This document shows positions 53,362 to 64,000 of a DNA stretch of 64,000 nt, piece after piece (within the stretch, counting starts at the first letter, position 1; each line of letters begins with the position of its first letter). The notes under the pieces were generated by a model. That model was not told the origin of the DNA. It worked only from the letters and a program-made list of their open reading frames with translations, and made no database searches. Position numbers and translations under genes: made by a program. The DNA comes from Liolophura sinensis. Taxonomy: Eukaryota > Mollusca > Polyplacophora > Chitonida > Chitonidae. The stretch is taken from NCBI RefSeq assembly GCF_032854445.1, contig NC_088300.1:25649608-25713607 (forward strand), given 5' to 3'.

Positions 53362-53367
53362 TTTATT
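53362..53367 (-). promoter_or_regulatory. Candidate attractin poly(A) signal (minus strand)
   Basis: TTTATT on plus reads AATAAA on minus. Downstream on the minus strand come TGTCAGTTTTGTGATT and GTGTTTTTTTGT, a plausible GU-rich element. It would set the end of the attractin transcript near 53.33 kb. Confidence 0.45.
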
Positions 53368-53728
53368 TTTCAAAGATTTGGAGATACGACATAAAACAAT
53401 CCATCTGAACACATGTTAATAAATTACTGTAGTTTGACGAATCACTAATGTACAACAAGTCTCCAATGGTTGATTGGGTAATTACACTATATACAGAAAT
53501 GTACAGCAAAAAGTAAGCACCATAAGATATATACAAGTATCTACAGATATGCACTTGGTACAATGGGACCTTATAAGTGTTTTTCTTATTTCACAAGAAT
53601 TCACTGTAGCTTATACTATCACAAACAGTACTGTTTACCTAACACACCATCAGAGAATGTTTACAACATTCTCAATATGTACAAAGTCAGTGTTTTTAAA
53701 ACATAAGCACAATTTCACTTTTCCCAAA

Positions 53729-53951
53729 CTATTGTAATTCTTCAACCTTTTTTCATGTTTGCAATTTGTTTATTCAAGCATATTCTGATGGCATTATTCT
53801 GCTTTCACTGATAAAATTGTACACTTTGTGAAGCCTGTACACTGGCCAATCCAACCAATGTAGTTTTGTATCCAAAATAAAATTTAAAAAATTGCACAAA
53901 TTCCACTGAAAGTTGCTCTTTCATATGCGAAAAGGTTGGGGAGTTAGGGCA
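53729..53951 (+). mobile_element. MITE-like element, copy D
   Basis: Left end ATTGTAATTCTTCAACC, TTTCATGTTTGCAATTTG, the interior TTTATTCAAGCATATTC, CACTGATAAAATTGTACAC, TTTGTGAAGCCTG, AATGTAGTTTTGT, CCACTGAAAGTTGCTCTTTC, and right end ATATGCGAAAAGGTTGGGGA GTTAGGG. It is the clearest complete copy, with ends that are inverted repeats. It lies in the presumed attractin 3' UTR. Confidence 0.7.
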
Positions 53952-54068
53952 CTTGCAGGGCGATCTGGTTACCAGTCCCTGTACTGCCTTTTCTCTAACT
54001 TGGACTGAAGAAACAGCTACTGTTAGCCCGCCTGCACTTTGTCCAATCTGGAACCTGCTTCTATATTC

Positions 54069-54265
54069 TTAGAGGTGAAATCTCTTTCCCTTGACGTTTG
54101 TATACTGAAACAATGATTCTGATTGGTACAAAGATATGACCTGTCCAGCCAATGAAGTTTCACCAGACAGGCTGGCTGGGACAAGGTGCGACTTCCAATC
54201 TGGATGGGGTGAAGTCAGGGAGTAGCTGCTAGATCTGACTTCAGTGAGTTCAGCTTTTTCCCTGA
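54069..54265 (-). CDS. Tentative attractin last exon
   Basis: On the minus strand, after ATATTCAG, the frame reads REKAELTEVRSSSYSLTSPH, PDWKSHLVPASLSGETSLAG, QVISLYQSESLFQYTNVKGK and RFHL, then TAA. Its phase (two bases, then codons) matches the donor at 59907, and it sits shortly before a good poly(A) signal. REKAEL loosely resembles the YKEKSGA near the vertebrate C-terminus. The acceptor has a poor pyrimidine tract. A rival candidate is near 57.5 kb. Confidence 0.3.
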
Positions 54266-57200
54266 CTGAATATTTGTAGCTTAGCAAACAGATCTATACT
54301 GCTGAGGCAGATCATCCTTGCTTGCATAACTTGATGAAAAATCTTGAATGTCTCTTGATTAATCAGATAGCTAGTTTGCCAGACTCTATTATATACAATA
54401 ATAAAACAAATTATATATCAACTTTCATAATTCAACTGTGGTCAAACAGCAAGCTTGAAGTACCCAAGTAATTTAAAGACACACTGACTGCATCAAAATC
54501 AATTTCTGACCTACAATTTGGGACCCAATAAGTATATAATTCTAAGAGCCAACCAGTCTACAAAAGCTTCCAGCGTGTATAGTATTAGGTTTAAACCTTA
54601 AAACCAAAAACTTTATAACCCACATCCATACATGTTCCAAGTTAACAGCACGTTAACTAAATTGTAATCCAAAGCTTTTAGGGCCCTGCCCTGTGAAACA
54701 GTGCTTTTCATTAAATGAAAGTTTCAAGTTTTTGAATTAAGAAAAACAGTAAATTAATAATTAGCAGTATATATGTAGCTATCTAAAAAGTTTCTTTTTT
54801 ATTATTGTGTTGAGACCTTCTACCACTTTGTAACAATGTATGAAGAGCCTGGTAGAAAATATAATATATATATATATATATTTAGCATATTATTTAGCGG
54901 ACATGGAGATGGGCTATGATTCTAAATTTAAAGGCCTTACAGAGGGCGTAACACTAATGTATAGTTAATAATTTGTGACATACAATGGTCTTTTACAAAC
55001 TATTGTAGTATGCATACAGTGTAATGAAAGAAAAAAAAAACATCTTTACCAGATACCTTATCAGAAGAGTACCACAGTAGATGTATTCAGTGTGGATCGA
55101 GAAAAGGGAATATGGGGTGGGGTGGGGGGTCTTTTGGTGTGAGTGGGGGAAGGGTGATATATCACAGAGAATCACTTATGTTACCAGTGATGTTGAAATC
55201 TTCAAATTGGTCTATAGTTTCCATTCCAAAAAAAGCTCATGCTCAAACACACCTAAATCAGATTATTTTAAGCTATCTCTCTTCTGCTCTAAATGCATGC
55301 AAAAATATTAGGCTACATTAAAGCTGGGACTAACATAACAGATAAGTCCAAGATTAAAGTACACACACACATTCTAATAACATATTTAGATTTGTTCTCG
55401 TATTGCATTAGGATATGGGTGACGTTACAAGAATGAATAAGCACCTGGACCATCAGGATTTGCAATACTTAAATGCCAATACTCTATTTGCCAATACTTG
55501 TGAGCCTATATCTAAGAGGTGTATGCCACATGGACATAAAGTGCAATATATCATATTACAAACATTGTTCCTAACCCAATGTAATAACTACAGTATTTTT
55601 GTGAGGTAAATGTATACACAAATATAGTAAACAGTGATATGAATACAATGAAATATACCTACGTGACAGATGAATGTGTGAATTCTGGCTAAATACATGA
55701 TCATCATACAAACTAAAAATACAAAAATTAAGCATAAATTGAAAATATTTCCTTTCTGCTACAATATATACTATGTGGTATCCATAATGTGTGTCCTGGA
55801 AACAGGTGTATACTGTTGAAAGCAGATCTACACATTTGCTGAATACATTATACATGTAGTCTACAGTCAGCAGGCTATATATACACATGCAGAATGCATT
55901 TTTGAGCAGTTTCTAAGTGTTAAAATGATAATAAGTCAGAACAGAATCAGAGGTGCATTTTGTATTTCACGAAGACTGATGAATGTCGTTCAAATTATTT
56001 ATTTATTTTACTGGTGTTTTTCGCCGTACACAAGAATATTTCATTTATACCACGGCAGAGAACATTATGGTGGGAGGAAACCCACAACCACCGTACCGCA
56101 AGTAAGGAAGCCAGCATGAGTTGGACTTGAACTCACAGGGACTGCACTGGTGAGAGGTTCCTGGGTCATAGCGCCACACTGGTGTGCTAGCCCCCTCGTT
56201 CAAATTAAAGATGACACCTTTGCTTTGCTGCATATTGTAAACTACAGATTTTAGGACAATGGTGATATGTATTTAACATTAATATTATACTTAACTGTTA
56301 TTGATCATTTGGTGTTTTCAAACTTCAGCTGTGTTTCGCAAAAAATTACTGGTTTTATATCAAACATTCAACAGTAAGAACAGTCAAACTGGTCAAAGAA
56401 ATAAGGCATGACTTGCCTTCCCTAACTTTTAGATCATCGAGCTGTTGTTACTCAATTATTTCATGGTAAAGGATCTCTTTCAGCCAACATGTTACCTTTC
56501 ATACAGTCTTGCTAACTGGTGTAAATAAAAGGTCAAAAGACATTCTAAGAACAAACGGAGACAAGAGATGAAAGTTTTATACCCTTAAAATCTTTTCGCT
56601 AAATAATCATATGAGCAGAACATGATAGTTTCAACAATTTTATCAAGTTTAAGAAATTTTCTCCTGCATAAATCCTGTAGATACAGCAGTCAGATTTAGT
56701 TCATTATTACAAAAACAATAATTCTACTAAAGTTGTGCATGATTAGAACTATCAAAATAGACAGATTAAGTTGATGTACACAGCATGGCTTAAAAAACAC
56801 AGGTGTATGGCATTGCACACATCAAAACCAAACATTTTAAAGGAAAAGTCCGGTGAAAAAAAAAAAACATTGCCTTATTGGTACAGCAGCTGAAACACCA
56901 CATACATGCATACTGCAATGTATAGTGAGCGGATCTGGTTGTGCTACAAAGAGCTTAATACTGATTAATCAGTTTAATTATGAACAGGTAACAACTGCTA
57001 CGCTGAACGATATAATACCAGTATATACAAATACAAGTAGTAACAACTCTTTACACTTGTGGTTTAACTGTGTGAACAAAAATCCAAATTCAACCAAAAA
57101 CCTGTTTATCGGCTAATTGTAATGACTGATGTAACTTCAAAAGAAAGTCCTACAACTCTCTTAATTCCCAAATCTTGTGTGGACAATTTTTACACGAGGG

Positions 57201-59906
57201 TAAAGAACTATCTGTGTAATTGTTTAATTGTATATTCCTTACAGCGCATGCGTCGCTCACTAACTTTATATCACTGTCACCAATAGCAAATTTTGTAGAG
57301 AAATCTTGAACAGCACTGAGGTCACTGGGTTAAGGCGATCAGGCAGGACGCGTTGTCAGAAAACACAAACAATTCGTCTCAACACTTGTCTGTAATAATA
57401 ATGTATAAACATGCATTCTCTTTATCTAGAGTATTCAACATGATTCTAACCAACACTTAAAACAATTTTATTGATGAATCCTGATTAAATAGTTCCATGG
57501 GAGGACACAAGTGAGGCTAAGTCTAAACCTGTGTCTCCCAGGCTCCAAAGGTCCAGCTTCTGTTGGTGGCAGTGACGTAAAGCAAAAGGTAGTGAACAAT
57601 GTATGCACTGTAAGGAGTATGACAGTTGTGCTTAGAGCTCATGACTGGGGGATTACTTCCCTGCAGGAAAAAACCCAATCATACTTGCTATTAAACTTAG
57701 AAAGCATTGTAACCCTCAAAATTTAGAAAAAATTTTATGTGAATCTTGTACAACTTCACAGGAATTAGAGCACAGCTTTGAAATCTAGAAGTGAGCTGAA
57801 TACTGGGAATAGACCTGAAGTAAAGCACAACATGGGACCATAATGTTGCAGAATTGGTAACTTTGCACTCCTGTATTTGTCGTGTCGGTACAATGAGCGA
57901 CTGATACTAGTTTACAATCCCTGAGGGTGTTATTGCTGGTGACAGAGGGAATACCTGCCCCTGGGTAGAGATAACATACATGCTCTATGTATAAAAATAG
58001 CTCTTAAGATGAAACTGTAGTCATACAGGATTTTAGGTGTGAGTTTCAGAATTGACGGATCAGGAGCTGTTTCCCTTGGCAACCAGATTTCTCCACAATT
58101 TATTGGAAACAATTACATGATGTTAATATGGTATTGCATCAGTACATTCATAGACCGTGATTATTTTTGTCTCTCCTTCTCCCACCTGTTTAAAAAACAG
58201 TGGAGATATCTGGTCAACAGTGGCCAAATACTGAATCAAAAATTGTTCTGAGGCTTATGCAATGGTGTTCCAACGATGTCTTCTCAAAATAATAAGTGTT
58301 GATTCGAAATCCTAAGTTTGACAAATATACTGGACTCTCACTTTCTTCATAATTCACAATAAAGTATGTCTTTTCTTCTTTTAATTTCCTTTGACATTCA
58401 GTAAAATGCAGTCTCCAAGATTAATTTCTGTACAGAAATTGCACCTGAAGCAACCTTTTAAATTAAATCAGTCTAAAATGTACATGGATACAAACAACCA
58501 ACTCTTCCACATTTTAAGCTGCTAAAAATCTTGTTTAGTTAGTTACCTGGGGAAAACGAGGTTAAAGTTCAGGGTCCACTCGCACAAAACCCTCTCAATG
58601 TTACATCTGAATACATGTAACTACCATTGCTACCAGGACTGTAGGCATTTACATGTGCATCACCATGGTAGTTACTTGCACATAACTATATGAGGGCTTC
58701 CAGTAAGTGGTTTCAAGCCACCTACATGTATATCTCATGTATGGCTCTCACATCTGTATTTCAGAACCATCTGAGTTTTGCATAGAATGATTGGTGAAAA
58801 TTGATGGGGTGACTAAGCATCGTTGTCGTGATTGTGCAACATCCAGATAAGGGTATAATAAATATGCAGGCGTGGGTGTGTTTGGAAGTCTATACTGAAA
58901 CATGTAGGGATCTATTACAACAAAATCAATAAGATATGATAACAAGCATTTCATTTCGTTTTTCATGATACAATGTGAGAGCTAAACTCCACGCTCTGGT
59001 TAGATAACAGCTGTTATGTCACATGTGTCGCATGAGAAAACCCACACAACCGGCAATCACACACATGGAATCAAAAAGCATTACCTGGACAACTCAGTGT
59101 TTCTTTGTTTCTTTGTTTCTTTCTCTCTCCTTCTCTCGCTCACTCTGTCTCCCTCTGATGACATATACTTATTTTACATTATATACAAGGGTTTGTGCTA
59201 TATACAAGTGTCTGGATGACTGAGCTGTGTATGCTTCTTTAACTTGGATTTATCTCCTTTCTCCAAGCTGGGTTTACGTTGATTCCCTTAAAATACAAAA
59301 AGGAAGTACGGTAAATACTACATGGTCTATTTCAGTGTTTTCTTGATTAGATTCTTCTGTGTGTTTTTTAAATCAATTACCCATACATCAATCTGGTTTT
59401 CAAACTTGAACCAAAATATGAACCTGCACACAAACTTGACAATATTTGCAGCGGTTTTCATACAGAAAGTAAAGCATTACAGATGGAGAGTCAGACAGAT
59501 GGATAGACAGACACAAGTATCCTTTGCTTTATTGCGTATTACGTAAAGAATAGAATAACAAAGATTTGATAGCATGGCTACTAAAGAGCTCAAAGATTAT
59601 GAGAAACATCAATGCCAAATTTCAGCTCGATACATGAAGTACCAGTACATAAGACATATTTGAAGGTCATGACTTTTGCACTTTATGGTAGTTAATACGC
59701 ACACAGAGCATCAGCAATGGAATATCCATTTTTTGTCTTTGGGATGTAAAGTTATGCCAAATCTTATTTTAATACATGTAGTACTTTTTAAGATGACTTA
59801 ACAGTTGCTGACAATGACATTCAGGTATGACATGCACCCGTAAAGGCCAGTTAAAAACAAACACCAGCAGCTCTGCCTTATTCTGATTTCTCCTGTAATT
59901 ACTTAC
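54266..59906 (-). other. Attractin last intron or 3' UTR region
   Basis: No strong exon on either strand. Contents are (AT)n at about 54860-54881, a full-length SINE at 55998-56195, a TTTCTTTG-type simple repeat at 59099-59135 and AT-rich DNA. The true last attractin exon must lie in or below this stretch. Confidence 0.5.
55986..56207 (-). repeat. Full-length SINE, antisense, with target-site duplication
   Basis: The element 55998-56195 is bounded by the 12-bp direct repeat TCGTTCAAATTA (55986-55997 and 56196-56207). It reads the tail complement ATTTATTTTACTGGTGTTTT, CATTATGGTGGGAGGAAACC, then GAGTTGGACTTGAACTCACA (B box), GTGAGAGGTTCCTGGGTCAT and the head complement. The duplication shows insertion by target-primed retroposition. 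Confidence 0.88.
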
Positions 59907-60060
59907 CTAGTGTAATTAAGGCGCTGGCTATTGCCAGGCCACACTGCCCCGGAGGTGTAAAATCTTCGTCCCCGGTAGGTAACCTCACTAACATGGATAT
60001 CACAGCTACCTTACTGCCACTTAATGGCTCATATGCTATTGGGAATGGCTTGTTTGGCGA
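59907..60060 (-). CDS. ATRN: Attractin exon: conserved C-terminal block
   Basis: Encodes SPNKPFPIAYEPLSGSKVAV, ISMLVRLPTGDEDFTPPGQC, GLAIASALITL and one base of the next codon before GTAAGT. Human ATRN reads KPIALEPCFGNKAAVLSVFV and PPPGQSGLAVASALVDI here. Confidence 0.93.
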
Positions 60061-61804
60061 CTGAAATAGAATGACAGAAGTTTTTATGCCACTTTCAAGA
60101 AAGTCAGTATATATAATTTGCGAGTGCATTATTTATGAAACAGGCCCGTGAATAAGCTGGAAGTATATGTGCACACTGGCAAGCAAACATTTAACAGCTC
60201 ATGTAACACTGCAGTATAAGAGCTGGCCAGTATAACAGAAAGAAATGGAAAGCTACTGTTCTCGCCACTTGCTAGGTTTTTTTAAATTTAAATTTTTTAT
60301 GTAATACTATAGTGAAGTATTTTAATCTTACAAGTTGACTGCCAGTATATTATGTGTGAACAAAACCTGAAAGTGCTCAAAACAGACTAATGACCTTTAG
60401 ACAGTTACGAGGCGAGGGTGAAAAGTTTTCTCCCTGAGCTAGTAGGAGTCATCCTTTCAACTCATTATGTACGTTACTAATTGAGCACCTCCTTATCGAC
60501 AGGTAAAGGAACTTACAAGTCAATAAGCTCTCAATAACTAAAGGAGAAACAGCACGATGCAGAAGAATCTTCTTAAAAAGAACCAGTTTCTATGGCTGAG
60601 AATTGTTCAGCCTGCCCGTCAAACCTGGCATACTCCTTCAGGTGTGACATAGCTCACGCTGGAGGACAGCAAGTGGCCTCCATATAAATCGACAGCATAT
60701 ATACTTGTCACTTTGTACTCACTCGGATTTTTTTCCGTTTAACATCTGGGGGCTCCCTTTTCATGGCAAGGGCACCAGGTCCATTGTATGGATCTATTTT
60801 GGGTTCAATTTCGGCTGAGACTGATGCAAAAGGTCGACTGGCCATTTGCTCCAGTTCAACAACCATCCTCTAGAAAAGAAAATACAGGACAGTGAAATTT
60901 TAACGAGACAAATAAATAATTGGATTCTAACAAATGAGACCTTCCTATCTGGCTTGGTAGCTCAATATATTCAATGGTCTAAAGATAGTCATTTCAGCGT
61001 GAGACATTCAATGTGTATATCCATTTATTCCCTGAAAATAAATAGCTTTAGAAATTTCACATACACAAACGTAAAATGAGCATTTCTTTGCAAGCCAATT
61101 TGTTTATAATTAAAGGTACTCTACCAAAGATTTGGGGGGAAATCCTTATTCGCTTATGAAATCAAATTTTCTGAATTTACGAAGAATAGTTCAAATGACT
61201 GTCCTTCAGTAAATGTCAGCATTTATATTGTTAAAATAATTTTTAAGTTCGAAAAATTTATAACGTGACCTGTTTTATAAAATTTAGGAACTTAAGTAAA
61301 GATTGTGAACTGTAGGTTCTGCACATAAGAGGCTGGTACATGGTGAAAGGGAATTATTTGGGCTATCCTAAAATAATAGCAAAAATTAAATTGGATTTGC
61401 TCTTGATTTATTTATCTTTTTTAGGGAGGGTAAAAATCTCTGGTATATTTTCTTCAATAAAATAGACAAACAGACCCTGAATACTTTGTGTATTAAAGAT
61501 ATAATGTAATGAGTCAGAAAGACTGAATGACCAGGGTTATATTTTTGCAGGGTTTATAAAGAGCATATGCATGTGAACTCCTACACTGTAATATTAGACC
61601 CTGTAACCCGCTTGTTACCTTGAAGGCCCTGAGAAAACTGTCTTGATAATTCCCTGCCCGTAGCTGTGAACCCAAGCAACACTGACGACTGAAAGATGTG
61701 CATCTTAACGACCTGGAATTCTTACCTGTCTTCTACGATACATCTCATATTTCTGTTTGAACTTCCACAGAAGAGCGGCTAACAGCATCAATCCCAGGAA
61801 ACAA
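59907..61804 (-). CDS. ATRN: Attractin family (ATRN/ATRNL1), membrane and cytoplasmic part
   Basis: Attractin is a large single-pass membrane glycoprotein (CUB, EGF, kelch and plexin-type domains outside), linked in vertebrates to pigmentation, myelin and E3-ligase-controlled receptor turnover. Seen here are minus-strand exons 61804-61726, 60869-60723 and 60060-59907, with consistent phases. They encode the end of the transmembrane helix (CFLGLMLLAALLWKFKQKYE), a tail with EQMASRPFASVSAEIEP, and the conserved block PNKPFPIAYEPLSGSKVAVI, SMLVRLPTGDEDFTPPGQCG, LAIASALITL. The MASRPFA motif is shared by ATRN, ATRNL1 and MEGF8; the following SMLVRLP-PPGQ-GLA-ASAL block is specific to ATRN/ATRNL1. 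The extracellular part lies beyond the window end and the final exon is uncertain. Confidence 0.9.
60723..60869 (-). CDS. ATRN: Attractin exon: MASRPFASV tail motif
   Basis: 49 codons: RMVVELEQMASRPFASVSAE, IEPKIDPYNGPGALAMKREP, PDVKRKKIR. Borders TTTTCTAG and GTGAGT. The MASRPFA motif is the known cytoplasmic signature of this family and, in MEGF8, binds the MGRN1 ubiquitin ligase. Confidence 0.93.
61726..61804 (-). CDS. ATRN: Attractin exon: transmembrane segment
   Basis: Starts one base into a codon after TTTTTCAG and encodes CFLGLMLLAALLWKFKQKYE MYRRRQ, then GTAAGA. A hydrophobic helix followed by a basic stop-transfer cluster; human ATRN has SCFLSLLL and VVWKIKQ at the same place. Confidence 0.9.
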
Positions 61805-62154
61805 CTGAAAAATCAAGTTAACACATATTAAGGAATTTCAAATTTAAAATTACAAAAATAATGTTCTTTGCTGCAGGCAAAGAATTCCAATTTTGAGAAT
61901 GTTGTTAACCTATGTGCTTAAGAGAACACAGTTTCATACTGATTCACGTTTTACAACTTTTTTCTGTGATCAGCATAATTTATTTCATGACCTGTGACTT
62001 AACTTTAAAACAACTGCTCATTACATTTTGGTGTACACTTGCTGAAAGTAATGTATTAAACAATACAGAAACAAAATGACTTAATGAATGATCATGGTTT
62101 AAAACCATGTACAAACAAAGAAAACAAAATACGAATACTGAGAAACATTGAATG

Positions 62155-62262
62155 CTTGTGGGTTTCCCTGAACTCAGTGCGGTTTCCTCCCACTCTAATC
62201 ATATAATGAAATTTTCTTGACTATGGCATAAAAAGCCAATCAAATAAAACAAATAAATATAT
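62155..62262 (+). repeat. SINE 3' portion, sense, diverged
   Basis: GTGGGTTTCCCTGAACTCAG, TGCGGTTTCCTCCCACTCTA, ATTTTCTTGACTATGGCATA, AAAAGCCAATCAAATAAAAC. The AATGCTGGC segment is lost. Confidence 0.75.
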
Positions 62263-63184
62263 AGTACTGAGATCTATCTGGTAAATACCACCAGGATCCA
62301 GCTTAAGCATGCATGAAACAAAAATAACTCACAATGGGCAGATCAACATCAAATCTGGAACTTGTATCAGAACTGTCTGATGATCACAAGAACAGTTTGA
62401 TAGGCAAGAGCTATAAGCTGATTGGCTGCTGATTAAATATCCTTTCCATGCAGAGAGTCAATTCCCTTCAACTGCTTGTTCCAGTAATTGAGTAAGTCTA
62501 TCGACTGCAAGTTATATTTGACCACAACGACTGTTATGGAAGCTTGTCCTCTGACTACTACATTAGTTGATAACCTGATTGTTACAGTAACTTATCAAGT
62601 AATTAAGTAGTCAAGGTAGAATGTTCATGCCCTCTTGAGAAATTAAATTCACCCAAAACTGACATGTGTAATCAAGTCACTTACATCCTTAAAAAAAAAC
62701 AAAAAACCAATTAAAAAAAAAATGCCCCTTATAGTACACGATCATCCCAAAATAGACTTACGTACTTTGAAAATGTACCACGTGAAATTGCCGCCTAATC
62801 AAATGGTGTACGGATATTGATTTCTGCTCAAAAACCAATAAGGGAGTTTCGAGTTCAAACTCTTTTATCTTCTGAAGTCCTACTGCAAGTTATACTGCAT
62901 CATAACTGTTAGACAACTAATATTGATCAAATTCACTATAACATGGGCATCTAATAAAACTTTCACAAAAAGTTGAGAAGACATTGAGTATTTTTAAGTT
63001 TCTGAAGGGTAGAGGTGTCATTTTATCTCTGGAACACAGTGAAGCAGGTGATTGGTCGACTTATGTTAACAAAGGTTGCCAAACATTTTTCACAAATCAT
63101 ATGATACAGTAGGACAGTATTTACCTTCAACGACGAGTTCAAACTGGAAACTTCTTTATAACAGGACTAATAGCAAAGGATTCT

Positions 63185-63302
63185 CCGTTTGTACATGAGA
63201 AGATCTCCAGCAACCTGTGGATATCCGTCGGTTTCCTCTCACCACAATGCTGGACGCAGTCAGTACGAGTGAAATACTCTTGAGTATGGTGTGAAATATG
63301 GA
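63185..63302 (+). repeat. SINE 3' portion, sense, tail truncated
   Basis: CAGCAACCTGTGGATATCCG, TCGGTTTCCTCTCACCACAA, TGCTGGACGCAGTCAGTACG, AGTGAAATACTCTTGAGTAT, GGTGTGAAAT. The AATAAATA end is missing. Confidence 0.75.
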
Positions 63303-63807
63303 GTATGGGCGGAACAAATTTTTAGGTCATTTAGGGTATTTCAATAAGGTGTAAATTAGATGATTAGCTACCCTCCATCACTGCTCTGTTATGCACCTGT
63401 GTTAACTGCAGACAAAAGAGTGGGTGGGGAAGGGGCCAACTCCCACTCATTTGGTCTGCAGTGTACACCTGTACAGTCACTATGACACAATTCACCTCAA
63501 ACAATAACAACAGGATGTATTAAACCCATGTTAGAACTGAAATACTTCCATGCATTTAAATCTGTTCAAGAAGGTTTTACAGAACGTAAGTTTTCAGTTT
63601 TCAACAGTGTCACTGATGATGATGATGTTATTTTCGTTCTATTTTCCTTTAATAAACATTAACAGTTTTATTAAATTAATTATTTCTTATTTGTACTAAG
63701 TTTATTCTGCAGTACAACTGACACAGAGGGCTTACTTCCACGAAAAACAATGGACATCAGTATACGTATATTTTACATGTATATATAAACTTTCTGTTTC
63801 CTTACAG

Positions 63808-63885
63808 CATTACAACCTAAACAACTTCATTCTGACAAAAGAGAAGGCCAGGACTATCATCCAACGAAGACAGTATCAAGTCTGA
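63808..63885 (+). other. Unassigned plus-strand exon-like segment
   Basis: After an excellent acceptor (TTTCTGTTTCCTTACAG) the frame reads HYNLNNFILTKEKARTIIQR RQYQV and TGA; the Lys/Arg-rich helix-like composition looks coding. About 60 nt later a poly-A run begins. It may be the terminal exon of an unseen or nested plus-strand gene, or the 3' end of an inserted mRNA copy. I do not recognise the protein. Confidence 0.3.
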
Positions 63886-64000
63886 CCACCTCTGAATGGA
63901 ATGCATGCAATGTATAGTCCATTGTATTGACCTAAGGGCTTCAAAAAAAAAAAAAGAGAAAAAAACTTTTATTGAGGTTTTGATACAATCTTTTTTTTTT

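Larger units (their letters stand above)
61805..64000. other. Attractin upstream intron and window end
   Basis: No attractin exon preceding the transmembrane exon was found here, so that intron exceeds 2.1 kb. The stretch contains SINE fragments, poly-A runs (62690-62720, 63941-63968) and an unexplained plus-strand open segment at 63808-63885. Confidence 0.5.

Noticed and set aside
57511-57726. Plus-strand segment GSKGPASVGGSDVKQK with splice-like borders
   Set aside because: Reads like a possible exon, but no partner exon or family was found. The reverse strand has an equally weak attractin last-exon candidate.
59016-59223. Two overlapping ORFs over the TTTCTTTG/CTCTCTC tract
   Set aside because: Generated by simple repeats; no coding evidence.
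63105-63145. Possible minus-strand exon with a GTAAAT donor upstream of the attractin transmembrane exon
   Set aside because: The encoded residues (SSLNSSLK) do not match the sequence expected before the attractin membrane helix.

Overview
This window is animal nuclear DNA. Genes are split by phased introns, noncoding DNA is AT-rich, and there are no bacterial operon signals. The protein families, intron-rich structure, abundant short tRNA-derived SINEs and frequent ACATGTA-type words point to a lophotrochozoan, most likely a mollusc. That organism call is inference from composition and repeat style, not a database match.

Layout. (1) 1-2160, plus strand: the 3' end of a family X DNA polymerase (TdT / Pol mu type), three exons, with a 12-copy 46-bp minisatellite in one intron. 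(2) 10181-16710, minus strand: a complete reading frame for the corepressor CtBP in nine coding exons (449 aa), with a probable 5.5-kb 3' UTR reaching down to about 4.6 kb that carries a 42-bp minisatellite. (3) About 17-36 kb: almost empty of genes, holding SINE fragments, MITE-like elements and one unexplained ORF near 34 kb. It may be a long 5' intron of CtBP. (4) 36327-47617, plus strand: MAEA, the GID/CTLH E3 ubiquitin ligase subunit, complete in nine exons (389 aa), with a U12-type seventh intron, a tandem array of duplicated 5' splice sites after exon 3, and a likely 4.5-kb 3' UTR ending near 52.1 kb. (5) 53.3-61.8 kb, minus strand: the 3' part of an attractin-family gene (transmembrane segment, MASRPFASV tail, conserved C-terminal block). 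Its extracellular part lies beyond the window, and its last exon is only tentatively placed.

Every exon of CtBP and MAEA was joined by hand. Splice phases are consistent throughout and both totals divide by three, so these two models are firm at the sequence level. CtBP is a nuclear NAD(H)-dependent corepressor, MAEA a RING subunit of a multi-protein ubiquitin ligase, the polymerase a DNA end-joining enzyme and attractin a membrane glycoprotein. They are not an obvious pathway; this looks like ordinary animal gene neighbourhood. MAEA and attractin are convergent. CtBP and MAEA are divergent and could share a promoter region near 36 kb.

The most unusual feature is in MAEA. The last 15 nt of exon 3 together with the first 21 nt of intron 3, including the GTGAGT donor, have been tandemly copied, giving seven good donors spaced exactly 36 nt apart. 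In-frame stops in copies 2 and 3 make only the first donor productive. I found no CRISPR array, rRNA, convincing tRNA gene, virus or multi-gene system.
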